Part shown: piece after piece, positions 15,328 to 22,603 of the stretch
Position numbering within the stretch: the stretch's first letter is position 1
How the letters are laid out: each line of letters starts with the position of its first letter
Assembly: GCA_021201335.1 (NCBI GenBank)
Contig: JAJQFD010000036.1
Span: forward strand, 1 to 34,515
From: Bacteroides sp.
GTDB lineage: Bacteria > Bacteroidota > Bacteroidia > Bacteroidales > Bacteroidaceae
DNA: 34,515 nucleotides
Direction: 5' to 3'
Position numbers and translations under genes: made by a program
Notes under the pieces: model-generated
Database searches by the model: none
Told to the model about the DNA's origin: nothing
What the model saw: the letters and a program-made list of their open reading frames with translations, nothing else

Positions 15328-15903
15328 AAGATCTATATACACTCCAATGGCATCCTTCAAATTATTCCATGAGTCTTCTTCTGAAAAGTCAATGCCATTA
15401 AAATATGGATAATGGGATGTTTGTAAAACGAGGAAATTGATAGCGGCAACGATGATGGCAGCGTGTGTCTCTATATTTTTAATTGGGATATTATATTTTT
15501 CATTGAAAGTTTGCTGAAGTTTTGCTCCATGCTCTTCCCGTATTCGTCTTATTTCTGTGAATTTGCTATTTCCCGACAGTTCCCAAATAAATATTTGTCT
15601 CATCATGTTATTTTTTCTCAGAAAATCGATCAGAGTAAAAAAGACTTCTCTGCCAAGTTCTTTAATATCAGATATATCTGTATTTTGCAATTTTTCTGCA
15701 ATTCCTGTATAAGCACTTGTAAAGAAGTCGTTCTCTTTTGCCCATGCAATGATTAATCCTTCCAGACCGCCAAAATAGCGATATATAAGGACTTTATTGC
15801 ATTGGGCAGTTTTGGCAATTTTATTAATTCCCAGTTCCGAATATCCTTCTTGCTCGATTATAGTACTGACAGCATCCAGTAATTGTCTTTCTGTCTCTTT
15901 CAT
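15301..15903 (-). CDS. TetR/AcrR-family regulator
   Basis: The 200-residue protein has a typical N-terminal TetR helix-turn-helix: ERQLLDAVSTIIEQEGYSEL then INKIAKTAQCNKVLIYRYFG (about 4-45), followed by an all-helical ligand-binding domain. It probably represses the DUF2271/outer-membrane-protein operon directly upstream on the same strand, and itself, because matching dyads lie at both promoters. It has its own promoter in the 76-nt gap after the outer-membrane gene. The 3' end overlaps the end of the convergent GH16 gene by 27 bp, so the two transcripts may interfere. The ligand is unknown. Confidence 0.9.
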   Translation of the reverse strand: MKETERQLLDAVSTIIEQEGYSELGINKIAKTAQCNKVLIYRYFGGLEGLIIAWAKENDFFTSAYTGIAEKLQNTDISDIKELGREVFFTLIDFLRKNNMMRQIFIWELSGNSKFTEIRRIREEHGAKLQQTFNEKYNIPIKNIETHAAIIVAAINFLVLQTSHYPYFNGIDFSEEDSWNNLKDAIGVYIDLLFNNFNIV

Positions 15904-15917
15904 AATTGGATTGTTTT

Positions 15918-15963
15918 ATAACCAATACTTACAAAGGTAAAAAACGGGAGTGGTACGACCAAG
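15918..15963 (-). promoter_or_regulatory. tetR promoter with operator-like dyad
   Basis: On the minus strand CTTG (plus 15960-15963), a 20-nt spacer and TACCTTTG (plus 15932-15939) form a promoter. Directly downstream, overlapping the -7 box by one base, is a degenerate dyad ATAAC-N5-CTTAC (plus 15918-15932). Its reverse complement contains TATTGGTTAT, close to the operator at 17448-17463. Confidence 0.6.
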
Positions 15964-15979
15964 AAATGTCTTTTTTTCT

Positions 15980-16537
15980 TTAAAATAATAAACCTAATTT
16001 CAGGGTAAGCATATTGTGAGCCAGTTTTTCTTTGAATTCTTTATGAAAGTAATTATCGGTCTGTTTTTTTAATCTTTCAAGTTTTTGTAGTTCATAACCT
16101 AAGGATAATTGCAATTTGAATTGGTTATTTAATGGATATCGAAGACCAATAGAATGATTCATAAACAAGCCTCCGTTTACTTTTTTCTTCATGGCAAAAG
16201 AATAACCGACTGCAGACTCGATAAAGGGTGTAAATTTCCTTGTTTTTCCAAGCTGGAATCTTATATCACCGTATAAAGGGGAAACCAGCTCTTCATAAAA
16301 AGAAAAGCCATAACCCATACCAGCAGCCCATCTGTCGGATAATTGGTAAAGCCCTGTGAGGTGTACTAATAAAGGAGTTACAGATGGTTTTCCAAACGAG
16401 ATACCAGTTCCAGCAGAGAAAACTCCCACTAATCTTTTCTCTTTAAGTATATATTTTTTTGATTCGTTTTCTGATGTTTGTGCATTTACTTTTAGCATTG
16501 TAAATGCTAATAACAAAGTGAATATGAGTTGCTTCAT
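15980..16537 (-). CDS. Small outer-membrane beta-barrel protein
   Basis: The 185-residue protein has a cleavable signal peptide (KQLIFTLLLAFTMLKVNAQ, cleavage expected after Ala19 or Gln20). The mature part alternates hydrophobic and polar residues, as in transmembrane beta-strands (GTGISFGKPSVTPLLVHLTG, YGFSFYEELVSPLYGDIRF, FIESAVGYSF, LQLSLGYELQKL), and ends in a hydrophobic strand with a terminal Phe (LTLKLGLLF), the usual barrel-assembly signal. It is probably an 8-stranded barrel of unknown cargo. It starts 1 nt after the stop of the DUF2271 gene, so the two are tightly coupled in one operon under the operator-bearing promoter near 17.45 kb. Confidence 0.8.
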   Translation of the reverse strand: MKQLIFTLLLAFTMLKVNAQTSENESKKYILKEKRLVGVFSAGTGISFGKPSVTPLLVHLTGLYQLSDRWAAGMGYGFSFYEELVSPLYGDIRFQLGKTRKFTPFIESAVGYSFAMKKKVNGGLFMNHSIGLRYPLNNQFKLQLSLGYELQKLERLKKQTDNYFHKEFKEKLAHNMLTLKLGLLF

Positions 16538-16538
16538 C

Positions 16539-17264
16539 TTATTGAATGTTTACTGTAATTTGTTTGATAATTTTTAATGCAGTAGTAAGTTGCGAGATAT
16601 CCGGATAAATTTCTCCGTCGGAACCGTCTGGGCTACTGTGACCGATCAGGATAGCGGTAGATTGTCTTTGTCTACTTTCCAAATCCACTTCTGTGGCATA
16701 AACAAGGGCGGGCTGACCACTGCCTTCCTTTCCTCCCGACCAGTTCGAATCTCCTTCTTTGGCGTTTTTAGGATAAGAATCATTCCAGTCGGTTGAATGG
16801 TTGACTTCCATTTTCAGGATAAATTTCTGTAAGTTTCCCACTGGTTTAATTTTAACGTCGTAACTACCTTTGGGAGTAGCACCAGATATTCCGTCTGCCA
16901 CAGGTTCTTTTTTAGTAGGCAGATAAAGTCCGTCCGGATATTTAATTCCTCTGCTATGGCACCAAGTCGGTAAAGCAGATTTTCTTCTCTCACCTCCTGA
17001 AGCTGTCCAGGATTGGGTTGCGATAGTATGGGTTACATAAATTGTTGAAATGTAATTGCCAGCGGTATCTTCAATCCAGATAGCCATTTGTGGTGTACTT
17101 TTTTTATTTATCCCCCAAAACAATTCGAAATCATGAAGGTATTCTTCTCCTTTTTCTACTGTGATTTTAATGTCGTTCTCTTCGTACACCACCAAATCAT
17201 CCTTACATGACATATTAATTAGTAAGATGGCGATGAACATTAAATTTAAAAGCATCTTTTTCAT
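16539..17264 (-). CDS. DUF2271-domain lipoprotein
   Basis: From the ATG at 17264 the product is 241 residues. It begins MKKMLLNLMFIAILLINMSC, a lipoprotein signal with Cys20 as the acylation site. The rest fits DUF2271: FELFWGINKKSTPQMAIWIED, TWCHSRG, VADGISGATPKGSYDVK (an S-G-A-T-like segment) and FILKMEVNHSTDWND. DUF2271 proteins are extracytoplasmic and often occur with PepSY and flavinylation genes; none of those are present here. An upstream in-frame GTG or ATG at 17324 would extend it, but that start lies within an operator dyad and would destroy the signal peptide. It is first in the TetR-controlled operon. Confidence 0.85.
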   Translation of the reverse strand: MKKMLLNLMFIAILLINMSCKDDLVVYEENDIKITVEKGEEYLHDFELFWGINKKSTPQMAIWIEDTAGNYISTIYVTHTIATQSWTASGGERRKSALPTWCHSRGIKYPDGLYLPTKKEPVADGISGATPKGSYDVKIKPVGNLQKFILKMEVNHSTDWNDSYPKNAKEGDSNWSGGKEGSGQPALVYATEVDLESRQRQSTAILIGHSSPDGSDGEIYPDISQLTTALKIIKQITVNIQ

Positions 17265-17316
17265 TTTTCTTTTTAAATTGATTCTATAATTTTCTACACG
17301 TATTCTTCTTCTTGAA

Positions 17317-17331
17317 GTAACCACCGGTTAC
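17317..17331. promoter_or_regulatory. Operator-like dyad in the DUF2271 leader
   Basis: GTAACCACCGGTTAC: 5-bp GTAAC/GTTAC half-sites with a 5-bp centre (6-bp arms if the inner C/G is counted). It lies in the transcribed leader about 53 bp before the ATG at 17264 and shares its right half, GGTTACA, with the two promoter sites at 17424-17463. Confidence 0.55.
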
Positions 17332-17423
17332 ATGATTAATAAAAAAAATATTTGATTATTAAGCTGCTATATGCTTGTTAATAGTTAGACAATTGCTACA
17401 TGCATTATGACTGTAGTTAGATA

Positions 17424-17470
17424 GTAACTAATCGGTTACAAACATAGGTAACTCATTGGTTACATCCAAA
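17424..17470 (-). promoter_or_regulatory. DUF2271 operon promoter carrying two TetR-type operators
   Basis: On the minus strand TTTG (plus 17467-17470), a 20-nt spacer and TATGTTTG (plus 17439-17446) give a full-consensus promoter. Dyad GTAAC-N6-GTTAC at 17448-17463 fills the spacer between the two boxes. A second dyad, GTAAC-N6-GTTAC at 17424-17439, covers the start site and overlaps the -7 box by one base. Binding at either would block polymerase. Confidence 0.7.
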
Positions 17471-17557
17471 TTTATAAGTGAATTTTTATAAAAAAATCTA
17501 TGTATTTGGTTTAATATATCTATTTTTGTAGAATATACATATCTGGAATAAATAAAT

Positions 17558-18367
17558 ATGAAAATGAAAATCATCGATAAAAGACCCAAATTATTTCAAA
17601 AAACAAACTCTAATATATGGACTGATTCTTATATTCAACAGCAAATGTTGACTGAACATCTAAATTCTGCGTCGGATGGTGCCAGCAGAAGAAAAGAGTC
17701 AATATGTAAGATTCTTAACTTTATTGAGGATCACTCAGAACCGGGAAGCAGACTGCTAGATCTAGGATGTGGGCCCGGATTATATTCCTCATACCTGAGT
17801 GAAAAAAGTTACCAGGTGACGGGGATAGACTTTAATAAGGCATCCATAGAATATGCTGCGAAGGAAAGAAAAGAAATCAAATATATTTATGGTGATTATA
17901 TCAAAGAATACCCTCACGGTAAATATGATACAGTTATCATGATTTATTGCGATTTAGGTACGCATTCAGATACGGATCGGGATAAACTATTACAGAATAT
18001 TCATCAGTCACTGCATGAAGGAGGTGTTTTTATCTTTGATGTCTTTTCAGAAGCATTGATTCGGGATAAACAAGAATCTAAAAGCTGGGATTATGCTCCA
18101 TCCGGAGGGTTCTGGAGTCCTGATGAATATTTGTTGCTGAGCCAAACCTTTCATTATCCGGATAATAAAGCTTTTGCTTATCAATACAATTTATTGGAAA
18201 AAGAGGAAAATAAACATTTCATTGTGTGGGACAGATATTATTCTGAAGAGGAAATAACTTCTGTTCTGAAAGCTTCCGGGTTTGGAGAAGTTACTATATA
18301 TAAGGATATTCTGGATAGTAATAATTTTACTTCGGGGAGTGAAATGTTTGTTGTGGCAAAGAAATAA
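17558..18367 (+). CDS. Class I SAM-dependent methyltransferase
   Basis: The 269-residue protein contains SAM motif I LLDLGCGPGLYSSYL (about residues 66-80), the acidic end of strand 2 in VTGIDFN, and the motif II/III region YDTVIMIYCDLGTHSDTDRD and LHEGGVFIFDVFS. About 55 residues precede the Rossmann core and about 90 follow, with WDRYYSEEEITSVLKASGF typical of the C-terminal end. The family methylates small molecules, but no substrate can be assigned. It is divergent from the TetR-controlled operon, with about 290 bp between starts. A possible -7 box TATTTTTG lies at 17521-17528. It is unrelated in detail to the split methyltransferase at 3 kb. Confidence 0.88.
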   Translation: MKMKIIDKRPKLFQKTNSNIWTDSYIQQQMLTEHLNSASDGASRRKESICKILNFIEDHSEPGSRLLDLGCGPGLYSSYLSEKSYQVTGIDFNKASIEYAAKERKEIKYIYGDYIKEYPHGKYDTVIMIYCDLGTHSDTDRDKLLQNIHQSLHEGGVFIFDVFSEALIRDKQESKSWDYAPSGGFWSPDEYLLLSQTFHYPDNKAFAYQYNLLEKEENKHFIVWDRYYSEEEITSVLKASGFGEVTIYKDILDSNNFTSGSEMFVVAKK

Positions 18368-18401
18368 TTTTTTATTTCTTAATTTGCTTTTTTAAATGCT
18401 T

Positions 18402-18450
18402 TTATTTTATTGTATTTCAAATAATTAAACAAAGAAATGCAATAAAATAA
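18402..18450 (+). terminator. Long AT-rich hairpin after the methyltransferase
   Basis: TTATTTTATTGTATTTC (18402-18418) pairs with GAAATGCAATAAAATAA (18434-18450): 17 bp with a single G-U wobble and a 15-nt loop. It may act as a weak terminator or transcript-stabilising element. It sits about 23 bp upstream of the -33 box of the next gene. Confidence 0.45.
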
Positions 18451-18472
18451 CATGAGTTTCAAAATTATTTTA

Positions 18473-18504
18473 TTTGCTTATTTGTTTTCATTATTATATT
18501 TTTG
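18473..18504 (+). promoter_or_regulatory. Consensus promoter of the fimbrillin-like gene
   Basis: TTTG (18473-18476), a 20-nt spacer and TATTTTTG (18497-18504) match the Bacteroidetes promoter fully. Transcription should begin near 18511, giving an approximately 18-nt leader to the ATG at 18529. Confidence 0.7.
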
Positions 18505-18528
18505 GCGTCTTAACCAAAAAAACATCCT

Positions 18529-20418
18529 ATGTCTAACAAATTTTGCAAAAATCTGTATTTAGCCATTTTATCATTTTCTTTTTCATTTTGTATATCCTGT
18601 GTCAATGATCTACCTAACAATGAGGTAATAGAACCCGGTACAATACCGATTCAGCTTTCTACTCGTATCCAATCGAGCTATACCCGGGCTACTGATACTT
18701 CTTTTGAAGAAAATGATGCAATAGGTCTGTATGTACTGACAGAATCTTCTTCATTATCTCAATCGCGTTATATCGATAATATGAAGTTTACTTATAATGC
18801 ATCACAAATATTTGAACCGGATGAAACGATCTTCTTTCCGGAAGGGAATGGTTCCTGTAATTTCCTGAGCTATTACCCTTATTCAGCAAATGGAATTACG
18901 AGCGGTAATACAACGATGGAAGTGGGAATAGCTATTGATCAAACAACACCTGTCGCCTTCTCAAAATCGAACTTTATGGTAGCTAATACAGCTAATATTA
19001 CAGCTACGGAGGAAACAGTGGATTTATTATTCAGGAATAAATTTTCCCGTTTAAATATTTTTTTAAAGCCTGAAAGCGGATATACACTGGAATCATTATT
19101 AGCAGCTAATCCGGTTGTAAGAATCAAGAATTTATATACCAATGCTGTGTATGATTTTTCTACGCATCAATTAACAGGTCACCATACTACCAGTGATATA
19201 TCTCCGTATGGAACTTGGGATAAAGGAGAAGAAGCCATAATGGGTAAAAGTGCGATTATATTACCTCAAACTCTGGAAGCAGAACAAGTTTTATTGGAAC
19301 TTATAGTGGATGGTAGCATTTATGAATGCAAGGTTAAAGAGCAATTTACGTTCAAAAGTGGTCAAGCCGAAGATATCATACTTACTTTATCAGGGTCAGC
19401 GAAAGGAGTCCAAATGAGTATAAATCCAAGTTTGGAAGGTTGGGGAGAATCCAATCAGAGTGAAATGGATGCCAATGAAGTAGCTATAACCTCCATACAT
19501 ATTCCTGACCTGAATTTTGCGGGTTCGAATATTTATAAAGTAATAGCCAATGGTACACAAGTAGCTGAAATTTGTAAAGAGTATCTATTCAATAATGATA
19601 TTGCAGCCCAAGCTGTAGTAATTTATCCCATGAGGAATGGAAAAGCTGATTTAGATGATGGCCTGGTTTGCCGGATACTCAATGAAAACGGAAAGAAACA
19701 TGGAGGAAAAGTCAGCTGGGATGAAGATAATAATCAATTGACTTATCAGGAAGGAGATTCAGAACCTATTGAGCGTCTATACATTGCAAAAGATAAATCG
19801 ATTGTTACAGAGCCGGGAGAAGATCATTTGCCTGTGCAAATTGTTGCTGACAAATTAATTGATAAAAGAGGAGAGGAAACTATAACATATCCTTTGGTGA
19901 AAATTGCTACACAATACTGGATGGCAGGGAATCTGAAAGCTACTAAATATATTGATGGAACAGATATTAACAAGGGAACTGATTTTAGAGAAGCAAGCGC
20001 TAAGTATTGCCAACCGAATGCCTATTATTATTTCTATAATGCTGCTGCCATAGCCGAGAAATCACTTGCACCCAACGGATGGCGTATAGGTAATGTTTCG
20101 GATTGGGATAAATTGAAAGCATATATTCAGGAGGATGCTTCCTTACTGAAAAACGGAGCTAGCTGGGGAGAAACCAGTGCCAATAACTTAACGGGATTTA
20201 ATGGAAGCGCTGTAGGACTGTATGTTGAAACATATAAATATCAAAATGAATTGGTGTATTATTGGTGTACAGAAGACGCTGACCCCAAAGTTACATCCAA
20301 GACGATGGCATTGTCAACACAGAATAATTTCTTAAACAATGCTGCCAATAATAAATTAACACTGGGTGCTTCAATACGGCTTATAAGGATTAATAAAGCA
20401 ACTTTGTCAGCAAAATAA
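18529..20418 (+). CDS. Fimbrillin-family lipoprotein with FISUMP-like C-terminal domain
   Basis: The 629-residue protein starts with a lipoprotein signal (LAILSFSFSFCISC, acylated Cys near residue 24). Residues about 35-300 match the fimbrillin family (PIQLSTRIQSSYTRATDTSF, then EENDAIGLYVL and FFPEGNGSCNFLSYYPYS). After a linker, residues about 455-625 form a major-paralogous/FISUMP-type domain (KIATQYWMAGNLKATKYIDG, PNAYYYFYNAAAI, GWRIGNVSDWDKLKAYI, closing with SIRLIRI). It is probably surface-exposed and may be a fimbrial or adhesion component. It is monocistronic, with no mfa/fim accessory genes next to it, which suggests an orphan adhesin rather than a complete fimbrial operon. Confidence 0.85.
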   Translation: MSNKFCKNLYLAILSFSFSFCISCVNDLPNNEVIEPGTIPIQLSTRIQSSYTRATDTSFEENDAIGLYVLTESSSLSQSRYIDNMKFTYNASQIFEPDETIFFPEGNGSCNFLSYYPYSANGITSGNTTMEVGIAIDQTTPVAFSKSNFMVANTANITATEETVDLLFRNKFSRLNIFLKPESGYTLESLLAANPVVRIKNLYTNAVYDFSTHQLTGHHTTSDISPYGTWDKGEEAIMGKSAIILPQTLEAEQVLLELIVDGSIYECKVKEQFTFKSGQAEDIILTLSGSAKGVQMSINPSLEGWGESNQSEMDANEVAITSIHIPDLNFAGSNIYKVIANGTQVAEICKEYLFNNDIAAQAVVIYPMRNGKADLDDGLVCRILNENGKKHGGKVSWDEDNNQLTYQEGDSEPIERLYIAKDKSIVTEPGEDHLPVQIVADKLIDKRGEETITYPLVKIATQYWMAGNLKATKYIDGTDINKGTDFREASAKYCQPNAYYYFYNAAAIAEKSLAPNGWRIGNVSDWDKLKAYIQEDASLLKNGASWGETSANNLTGFNGSAVGLYVETYKYQNELVYYWCTEDADPKVTSKTMALSTQNNFLNNAANNKLTLGASIRLIRINKATLSAK

Positions 20419-20502
20419 AAGAAAAACCGAGGTGATTGAGACAAATTGTCGCAATTATTCCGTCTTTATCCAATATAACTATCAAAATAACACTTTTTCT
20501 GA

Positions 20503-20520
20503 TTGGCATACCTTTTGCAA
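20503..20520 (+). promoter_or_regulatory. Sigma-54-type (-24/-12) promoter upstream of hsp20
   Basis: TTGGCATACCTTTTGCAA fits the RpoN consensus: TGGCA at -24, GG and GC exactly 10 nt apart (GG 20505-20506, GC 20517-20518), and TTGCA at -12. The expected start near 20530 leaves about 70 nt of leader before the ATG at 20601. No proper TAnnTTTG box was found nearby. Confidence 0.55.
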
Positions 20521-20600
20521 TTTTCCTGATGAAGCAAGTTATGAAATAACCACTACTTCACATAAACTGTAAGTTAAACTAAAATATAGGAGATTTGATT

Positions 20601-21029
20601 ATGATGCCAGTAAGAAGATCACAAAATTGGTTACCAAGCTTGTTTAACGATTTATTCGAAAGCAATTGGGTTGAAAAAGTAAGTACTACTTCACCATCTA
20701 TTAATGTATTCGAAACCGAGAAAGAATTTAAAGTAGAAGTAGCTGCTCCGGGAATGACCAAAGAAGATTTCACGATTCGCATTGATGAAAACGAAAATCT
20801 GGTTATTGCGATGGAGAAGAAAAATGAAACTAAAGAGGAAAATAAAAAAGGACGTTATTTGCGCAGAGAATTTTCATATTCTAAATTCCAGTAAACAATG
20901 ATTTTGCCTGATAATGTAGAGAAGGATAAAATATCGGCTCAGGTTGAACACGGCGTATTAAATATTGTAATACCTAAACTCACCGAGGAAGAAACAAAAA
21001 AAGCACAAAGAGTGATTGAGATTAATTAA
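20601..21029 (+). pseudogene. Hsp20/alpha-crystallin small heat-shock protein with an in-frame stop
   Basis: Reading straight through gives about 142 residues typical of Bacteroidales Hsp20: MPVRRSQNWLPSLFNDLF, the alpha-crystallin core (VEVAAPGMTKEDFTIRID, RYLRREFSYSKFQ) and then TMILPDNVEKDKISAQVEHG with the end IPKLTEEE and VIEIN. A TAA at 20892-20894 interrupts the same frame after Gln97, where relatives have a second Gln, so one C-to-T change (CAA to TAA) explains it. The downstream frame stays open, with ATG at 20898. AGGAG (20588-20592) is the Shine-Dalgarno for ATG 20601; an in-frame TTG at 20595 is not needed. Truncation removes the last core strands and the tail needed for oligomers. 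Confidence 0.85.
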
Positions 21030-21053
21030 ATAGATGGTTCACTTGTTTCATAG

Positions 21054-21086
21054 AGAGATAGCTTGGAAAAAGCTATCTCTTTTTTT
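21054..21086 (+). terminator. Rho-independent terminator of hsp20
   Basis: AGAGATAGCTT (21054-21064) and AAGCTATCTCT (21070-21080) form an 11-bp perfect stem with loop GGAAA, followed directly by a run of T to 21086. It lies 25 bp after the natural hsp20 stop at 21027-21029, not after the premature stop. Confidence 0.85.
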
Positions 21087-21148
21087 GTTAATTTGCTCTG
21101 AGACAAAACATTAAGTGATGTTATAAATCACTGAATTAAGTTAGGAAA

Positions 21149-21180
21149 GTTGTAGTAACCTCGTTAGTTACTTATATTTG
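21149..21180 (+). promoter_or_regulatory. Promoter of a candidate small RNA, with an internal dyad
   Basis: GTTG (21149-21152), a 20-nt spacer and TATATTTG (21173-21180) fit the Bacteroidetes pattern. Inside the spacer, AGTAAC (21154-21159) and GTTACT (21167-21172) form a perfect 6-bp dyad with a 7-nt centre. The half-sites resemble those of the TetR operators near 17.4 kb, but the spacing differs. Confidence 0.5.
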
Positions 21181-21186
21181 CATCGT

Positions 21187-21249
21187 ATTTTTCTCAATAA
21201 AATTTTGAAGTTAATAAAGGTAGGGGAGTCAGGAGTGGCTCCTTTTTTT
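21187..21249 (+). ncRNA. Candidate small RNA (about 63 nt) ending in its own terminator
   Basis: A promoter ends at 21180 and a terminator-like element follows: GGAGTC (21225-21230) pairs with GGCTCC (21237-21242) and is followed by seven T (21243-21249). An alternative AGGAG/CTCCT pairing competes inside the same hairpin. No ORF of useful length lies between. The unit is separate from hsp20, which has its own terminator. It could instead be a leader or attenuator for the ferredoxin operon, which starts 190 bp later. Confidence 0.45.
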
Positions 21250-21441
21250 ATTGGATATTTCCGAAAAATAATTTTCCTGTTTTTTTCACTCATCAACAAT
21301 ATCTTTTCATCTCATTCGTCTACAATAATAGAGGCATGTCTTAAGTCGGTTTAGTTTTTATCTACCATAATTCTTTTATAAAAAAGTTGATCCGGTTTCT
21401 GTGTTCGTTAAAATGATGTTGTATATTTAAAATAGAAAATT

Positions 21442-21666
21442 ATGTTTCATCATAGAAGAAGAGAAGTAATAACTATTTCCGTTGATCCTGCAAAATGCAT
21501 CGGATGTGAAAGTTGTGTAAGTGCTTGTCGACGTAAAGTTTTTGAAATGAAATTCGGGCTAGATATAATGTATTATGCCTGGGCAAAATATCCAAATGAT
21601 TGTGTGGGATGCGGAAAATGCCAGAGAGTATGTATGGCTGCAGCCATTGATTTAAAAACAGTTTAA
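21442..21666 (+). CDS. Small 2x[4Fe-4S] ferredoxin-like protein
   Basis: The 74-residue protein carries two CxxCxxCxxxC sites: CIGCESCVSAC (about residues 19-29) and CVGCGKCQRVC (about 54-64). The Pro that usually follows the fourth Cys is replaced by Arg and Met. A basic N-terminus (MFHHRRRE) precedes the first cluster. It is probably a cytosolic electron carrier, possibly serving the next gene product, a membrane protein. It is the first gene of an operon with the membrane protein and the ECF sigma factor. TATATTTA (21422-21429) is a near-consensus -7 box, placed 12 bp before the ATG. Confidence 0.85.
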   Translation: MFHHRRREVITISVDPAKCIGCESCVSACRRKVFEMKFGLDIMYYAWAKYPNDCVGCGKCQRVCMAAAIDLKTV

Positions 21667-21679
21667 TAATAAGATTACA

Positions 21680-21991
21680 ATGAAGAAAAATGGAAGAAGA
21701 TTTTTACACGTATTTATATTTGTGGCTGCTTGTGCTGTAATTGCTGCCATTACTATGCTATTGTGGAATGCACTTATACCCGCTATTATTGGATGGAACG
21801 CCATCAACTACTGGCAGGCTGCAGGTTTATTAATACTTTGCCGGTTATTATTCGGAGGAATGGGGCGTCATTTTCATCGGAGAAAATTTCATCCCCGGGG
21901 AGGTCATTTACACCACAAACTCGAAGGTATGTCTTTTGAAGAGAGACGCGAATACATCAGGAAACGTATGAGTGAGATGCGTAATGAATGA
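21680..21991 (+). CDS. Small membrane protein with His/Arg-rich C-terminus
   Basis: The 103-residue protein has two likely transmembrane helices (about 10-32 and 46-60). Between them, IPAIIGWNAINYWQAAGLLI recalls small proteins seen beside ECF sigma genes in Bacteroidetes. The cytoplasmic tail contains HFHRRKFHPRGGHLHHK (about 63-80), which could bind metal, and a basic helix MSFEERREYIRKRMSEM. Its 3' end overlaps the sigma-factor start by 8 nt (ATGAATGA), indicating translational coupling. It may be an anti-sigma-like or metal-sensing partner, but no known anti-sigma domain was recognised. Confidence 0.75.
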   Translation: MKKNGRRFLHVFIFVAACAVIAAITMLLWNALIPAIIGWNAINYWQAAGLLILCRLLFGGMGRHFHRRKFHPRGGHLHHKLEGMSFEERREYIRKRMSEMRNE

Positions 21992-22529
21992 TGTTGCTGA
22001 TATTTTCCGTAAATATCAGTCGAAGTTAAACGGTTTTATAACTAGACGTGTTCCTACCAAAGAAGATGCTGAAGATATCTTACAGGAGGTTTTTTATAAA
22101 CTATCCAGACTTGACCAGCAAAAAGATCCAGTTTTGAGTATTTCTTCCTGGTTATATTCGGTTGCTCGGAATCAGATTACAGATAAGTACCGGAAGAAGA
22201 GAGAGGAAGAACTCTCTTATTATCCGGAGAATGAATCGGATGATTCTTTTATCAGGGAATTGACCGTAACCATATTAGATGAATCGGCTTCCCCGGAAAC
22301 TGACTATTTGAAATCGTTGATATGGGAAGAACTGGAAGTTGCTTTGAGCGAACTGCCCGAAGAACAACGTTTAATTTTCGAACTGACAGAGTTGCAAGGA
22401 ATTTCTTTCAAAGAAATTGCAGATTCAACAGGTGTACCTGTTAATACCCTTCTATCGCGGAAAAGATATGCGGTTGTTCATTTGCGCAAGCGATTGTATG
22501 TTCTATACAACGAATTATTATCAGAATAA
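21984..22529 (+). CDS. ECF-type RNA polymerase sigma factor
   Basis: From the ATG at 21984 the protein has 181 residues. Region 2 spans about 5-75, with the core-binding and -10 melting motif EDAEDILQEVFYKLSRL and WLYSVARNQITDKYRKKRE. Region 4 spans about 120-175 (ALSELPEEQRLIFELTELQG, FKEIADSTGVPVNTLLSRKR), a helix-turn-helix for the -35 element. An in-frame GTG at 21972 would add four residues but is less likely. The start overlaps the membrane-protein stop by 8 nt, so all three genes are one operon. It probably redirects polymerase in response to a signal sensed by that protein; target promoters are not evident here. Confidence 0.9.
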   Translation: MNDVADIFRKYQSKLNGFITRRVPTKEDAEDILQEVFYKLSRLDQQKDPVLSISSWLYSVARNQITDKYRKKREEELSYYPENESDDSFIRELTVTILDESASPETDYLKSLIWEELEVALSELPEEQRLIFELTELQGISFKEIADSTGVPVNTLLSRKRYAVVHLRKRLYVLYNELLSE

Positions 22530-22539
22530 CCTGAATACT

Positions 22540-22571
22540 TTTTCCCGTTCAAGAGGAATTCAGTAATTTTG
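22540..22571 (+). promoter_or_regulatory. Promoter of the AspT/YidE-type transporter gene
   Basis: TTTT (22540-22543), a 20-nt spacer and TAATTTTG (22564-22571) fit the Bacteroidetes pattern. The start would fall near 22578, giving a leader of about 26 nt before the ATG at 22604. Confidence 0.5.
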
Positions 22572-22603
22572 CGGCCTAAACTTAATTTAACCCTTACAAA
22601 TTC

